This document shows positions 59,958-64,000 of a stretch of DNA of 64,000 nucleotides, in pieces; within the stretch, counting starts at the first letter, position 1, and every line of letters begins with the position of its first letter. Both the position numbers and the translations under genes were made by a program. The notes beneath the pieces were generated by a model that did no database searches, was not told where the DNA came from, and worked only from the letters and a program-made list of their open reading frames with translations. The stretch lies in assembly GCA_022393335.1 (NCBI GenBank), contig JAJEKB010021564.1, positions 437,669 to 501,668 of the forward strand. Reading direction: 5' to 3'. Source of the DNA: Macrotrachela quadricornifera (Eukaryota; Rotifera; Eurotatoria; Philodinida; Philodinidae).

Positions 59958-62900
59958 TTATTCTTTAACGCCAAGCTTCATAAAGCATTTTGAGTTTTCA
60001 TCATTGAAATGATAATGAACTAAAGAAGAAATTGAAAAATATTAAATTATGGTAGATACTGACGACATTTCACATATTTCTATAAGAGACACACTTACCA
60101 TCTTTTGTATCCTTGAATAAACATAACCAGCAGAAGTATGTACCACATGGACATCTCATTGCATTACAATCTTCGTCCTTCCAACATGGTTGCTTGCATT
60201 TCGGATTTGGACATAATTTGATAGGCAGATCACCTATAGTAGAAATCATTATCCTAGATCAATAATTCCAGCGTTTGATGCGAGTAAGTTTCCTCGAGAT
60301 CTGACTAGAAAACTATGGCGTTCACTTGAAAAATCTTGCAAAAACAGACGGTTTTAGAGGCGAGAATACCGTGGTCATATTCAACGACCAACCATATATC
60401 GATTTTCTGCACAAAAGAATGAAACAAATGTCGTGTTTCTGCTTTCAAGATCCAGCCAATGCTGCGGATTTTTCGACTAAATTCTGTTTGTGCGCCTTTG
60501 CCCGACGCCGTACCTTTGTTAGCTGCTAATTGCTGTTGTGCATCAACAGTTCCACGTAATTTATATTGTTCACATGTCCAACCAGTATGATATTCCACTT
60601 CACATTTTACACAGTACGTTGTTGAACAGTGATCACATTTAAAAAACAGCGGATGTTTAGACTTACGAAAAACTTGTTCCTGAGAAAAAAGGAAATATAA
60701 TCTCAAATTAGAAAGGAAGGCAGCAAACCAACTTTATCTCCTGGACAGCGAACTAAATCTTCATCTGTTTTTATATAGGCTTCAAACGATGCATTAGCTA
60801 ACTTTTTTATACCATTTCGACCTAGCACGGTTTTGATATCACGAAGTAACAATTTAAAATTACAGTCATCCACAGGACATTTGACGTTCACCATCGTACC
60901 AGGAAATGGTTGTGTCAAATGTCGTTTTAAACACTCATTACAGTAAGTATGACCACAAGCTTGTAGAGTATAAGTTGATTCATTGCAACAAATTAAACAA
61001 TCTTTCGCCGACTGAGAAGAATATTGACTACTACTCTGTACTGACGATGTTGATATAGTTTTCCAATGATTTTTAATCATATTTACACATTCTATGACTT
61101 CTTCTTTCTCTCCCCTAAATCGTATTTGACGATTTGGTATAGTCAATAAATTAATCGAAACATTGCCTTTTTTTGCTGCAAATATTTCATCAGTTGATAT
61201 CAGAATTTGAGTCTGGGATAAACAATCTGACAATAAATAAAAGTAATGTAATTAGTATTAAAACTTCAAACTATATTCTACGATTCTAATCACAACTAAC
61301 CTGATGGAACATCTAATGTAACGGAATAACATTTGTTTGTCCTCGCATGCTGAATATACATGTCTATTTTTTCTATAACTTGTGCACAAGTCTGATCATT
61401 CCCATATATTCGAATGAATGCATTTGGAACATTCCACCATATGTAACTACCAGTTTCATCTTGTATTCGTTGTAATTCGTCTTTTCCTTCTCCACGAAAA
61501 ATAATTCGTGCCTACAAAAAAAAACCGTGAAGTCTACAACGGAGCTCTAATGTACTGAGCTTAGTCCAGCTCAGCTCGGTCCATGAGTCGAATTTCTTTT
61601 TAATTAAAAGCGATAAGCTAGGTCAGGTCACGGAAATCTTTGATGGACGCCCATGGGCTGTATATTGTAAATAAAATGCTTAAAAAAATCGCGTATTTTC
61701 ACCGAAATTATCTTTTGAGTAACTCACATTTAACTCTCTTATTCGCTAGAACATTATTTCATAAACGGTGAGCAAAAGTATATATCGAAAGCAAAGCAAA
61801 AAAAAGACAAAAGTGTTTATCCATATTATAAGACTTTCTTTTTATTAAGTCAAATGTCGCTACCAAATTTTCTTCAAAAGAACAATATCTAAACAACGTT
61901 CTGTGAACTTTCGTTTAAATAGATCCATTTATGGTATATTTTCGTTAGGCTTAGATAATGTGTTAATAATGTCGTTTTCAGCAAAATCTTTTTTTTCCAT
62001 AACTTATAGTGTTTACCGAACGCGATTACATCAGCAAATGAAAGATGATTTGTGAATCATTAATTTACGCCGTGAAAACGGCGCAAACACAAGTGTGAAC
62101 AGGTGTCTTGTATCGGCCTTCGAACATTCTACCCACAGTTAGCATAATTCTAACGGTTCTCTAAGTATTCTTCGGTACGAAAAATGAGGCTTAATCAGTA
62201 GGAAACAGCAGAGACTTCAGCCATGAAGTCTTTTGACGTCTTTAAAGATCTCAAAGTCCACTGTTTTCCCCGTGAGCTTAATACTATTGAATATAATATA
62301 ACTGTAAGAACCCTCAAGCTTCTCATTCCAGTTTCACAACTTTTTCGAATTAAGAGTGAAATTAAATAAATAGTTGTATGTTTTTTTCCATTGTTTACAT
62401 TCGGAAACGTATTGTAAACGGATTTAATCGATCTGAAGATAACTTACGTTTTCTGGGTCATTGTTTAATATATACTCAGTACCATTCATGATAGTCTCAA
62501 ATTTGATTTTAGCCGTTTTAATCTGTTCGATACTATCACCATCAATAGTAATTTTCATTATAGCGATGTCTGTTTCAGATATATCATGTTTTATATTGAG
62601 TGTATTGTGAAATTCTTTTTTGACATCTCTAACAGCCTCTTTAATATAATATGGTATTGCTTTTGCTAGTGCTGGATGTACAAGAATTTCATGGGCCATT
62701 GACGGAATCATACGTAGTCTACTTTTACCACCAGACCATCGAATTTCATTATTATTATATGTGTTAACAGCGGTTGCAACATCTGCAGGGTCATCAAAAG
62801 AAACTAATGTCGTAACGATGCCATCTGATGTTGGTGGTTGAATATGATAAATAGGTCTAGAACGAAAATCTTTATTTCTTTCGAATTTCTTTTGAAGATC

Positions 62901-64000
62901 AGCAAAACCAATATCTTGTTCTTGAGTAGTAGTTGTAGTCTTTTTTGTACACTTTTCACGATTAATAGTAATACTTTTAGCATAATTATACAACTGGTTT
63001 TGTTTCAATTTTTCAATTATGTCATATTTGTCCTGACGTAGGTCAAGGCCTTGTAATCGAATAACATATTCATTTTTTTTCTTCTTCGTCGTCTTACCAC
63101 GTCTTGATAAGCTCACCTTTCCACAACCTATAATGCCTGTTTTTTCATTCATTTTGTCAACGACCATCCGTACTTCATCTTCATCTGAAAATGTAACGTA
63201 AACTACCGTTTTTTCCTGTGGAAAATTCTTAATAGTTATGGAATCATCCTTGAATGATGGGTATTCTTTAAATAGTTCTCGTATTTTATCTTTGGCGTTG
63301 TCTGTATCGAATTTTTCTAGGTTTGGTTTGCGGATTACGATAACATCTACGATACCTTCACATGACTGGAAGTGACTGCGAAGATCTTCTTCATCAACAT
63401 CACTCGATAATCCTGTGACTTTAACAAATGGTTTATCTTTGGCATCTTGTTTTCTGGCATAAGTTAGTTTATTAGATCCCATTTTGATGTCTTTCATCTT
63501 TTTAACGACAGCTTGTACCTGTTCAGTAGTCTGGAAGTAGACTTCTCCACGTGTGGTGTGTCCACGATAATAAATAATCTCTATTTCAGGTAAATCTTCC
63601 GGTCCTTCGTAACGACATTGATAATACGATTCTTTAAAAAATTTATATGCGTTAAATGCATTATTTTGATCTGTAAAAACAACTTTTCCATTTCCCAATG
63701 AAGATGTTAGGTACCAAATTGCTTTCAGCGAACAATTTTGTTTACCAATAAGTACATCGGACTTAAGATAAGAACCACCAACAGATATTTGACGACTTTC
63801 CTCCGTATGACAATTGAGTTGTTTGAGTGCCTCTTGTGCCTCATTGGGCGTGGTGTAAGTAATAGCAACAGAAACGCCGTTACTGGTTTGTTGTAAAAAC
63901 GTTATATCGCGCACTAAAGTGGAAAAAACGATGTAGACAATCATAGATCGATCCAAAAAAAGAGGTAATATTCGGTAAGAAATTTTGAAAAGAATCTGCT
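59958..64000 (-). CDS. RNA-binding RBR (RING-IBR-RING) E3 ubiquitin ligase, C-terminal part
   Basis: Exons in minus order: 63913-62448, 61511-61301, 61226-60733, 60679-60514, 60233-60099, 60019-59958. All are joined in frame by GT..AG introns, and the gene continues beyond the right edge. The first large exon has RRM-like units (PFVKVTGLSSDVDEEDLRSH, VYVTFSDEDEVRMVVDKMNE). The second has an ARIIFRGEGKDELQRIQDET segment of KH-like texture. RING1: CLICCNESTYTLQACGHTYC..CPVDDC. IBR: FFKCDHCSTTYCVKCEVEYH. RING2: LCPNPKC..CWKDEDCNAMRCPCG, where the Cys before NAM is the catalytic thioester position in RBR ligases. Final exon ends GVKE. The layout matches DEAH12-type proteins that carry an upstream RNA helicase; that part is outside this window. 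Confidence 0.8.
61512..62447 (-). other. 936-bp intron of the RBR gene
   Basis: Donor GTAAGT at 62447, acceptor TTTTTTTGTAG before 61511, phase 0. The gene's other introns in this window range from 53 to about 275 bp, so this one is exceptional and has probably taken in foreign DNA. It includes a GC-richer patch (CTCAGCTCGGTCCATGAG, GGACGCCCATGGGC, 61560-61660) but no coding frame that I can support. Confidence 0.6.

Noticed and set aside
1..64000. CRISPR arrays, bacterial operons, antiphage systems or rRNA genes
   Set aside because: None present. Spliceosomal introns and metazoan domain combinations run through the whole window, so contamination by a bacterial contig is unlikely.

Overview
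The window looks like nuclear DNA of a small invertebrate, most probably a bdelloid rotifer (Adineta/Rotaria type). The reasons are the strong AT bias, introns of about 50-75 bp with GT..AG ends, and the gene families present: an arginine ADP-ribosyltransferase joined to a propeller-like domain, an F-box/LRR-like protein, a divergent 7TM receptor of the kind rotifers hold in large numbers, a TMEM272-like tetraspan protein, an EGF/LamG surface protein, an FG-GAP propeller, a tandem-ACD small heat-shock protein, and a GIY-YIG Penelope-like element. The species call is an inference from remembered family patterns; no search was run.

Layout. 0-9 kb: a propeller-like gene (minus), a decaying multi-exon gene with a USP-like zinc finger (minus), a repeat zone built on GGTTTCCGAA, and a transposase relic. 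9-25 kb is the gene-bearing core: a two-exon rhomboid protease (plus), a three-exon TMEM272-like protein (plus), a many-exon type II membrane protein with EGF and LamG domains (minus), an ADP-ribosyltransferase/propeller gene broken by a 2-base slip (minus), and a tandem alpha-crystallin protein (plus). 25-30.6 kb is a graveyard of host genes: a receptor, an F-box gene and a Cys-rich secreted protein, each with stops or frame breaks. 30.6-43.5 kb is a transposon cluster: a CENP-B/pogo-like element with 396-bp terminal inverted repeats, a hAT element abutting it, a second hAT relic, a 2-kb fold-back element, a probable piggyBac-like transposase fragment, and an intact mariner with 145-bp terminal repeats identical in both arms. 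45-46 kb: an FG-GAP exon. 47.7-55 kb: an unassigned coding-like piece, a broken NSF-like AAA+ ATPase, a tandem duplication, a Helitron-type helicase tail, and a nearly whole Penelope-like element with a hammerhead-like motif behind its reading frame. 55.8-59.6 kb: small non-autonomous elements and degenerate tandem repeats. 60-64 kb: the 3' part of a large RNA-binding RBR ubiquitin-ligase gene (minus) that runs off the right edge.

The genes do not form a pathway; this is a eukaryotic region of independent genes. Genes that look intact over the part visible here: the 1.7-kb propeller-like gene, rhomboid, TMEM272-like, EGF/LamG, the RBR gene, the mariner transposase, and probably the small heat-shock gene. 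No antiviral, CRISPR, toxin-antitoxin or biosynthetic system was seen. The most interesting signals are the mariner with long identical arms, the hammerhead-like motif linked to the Penelope-like element, the broken ADP-ribosyltransferase/propeller fusion, and the abutting pogo-like and hAT elements.
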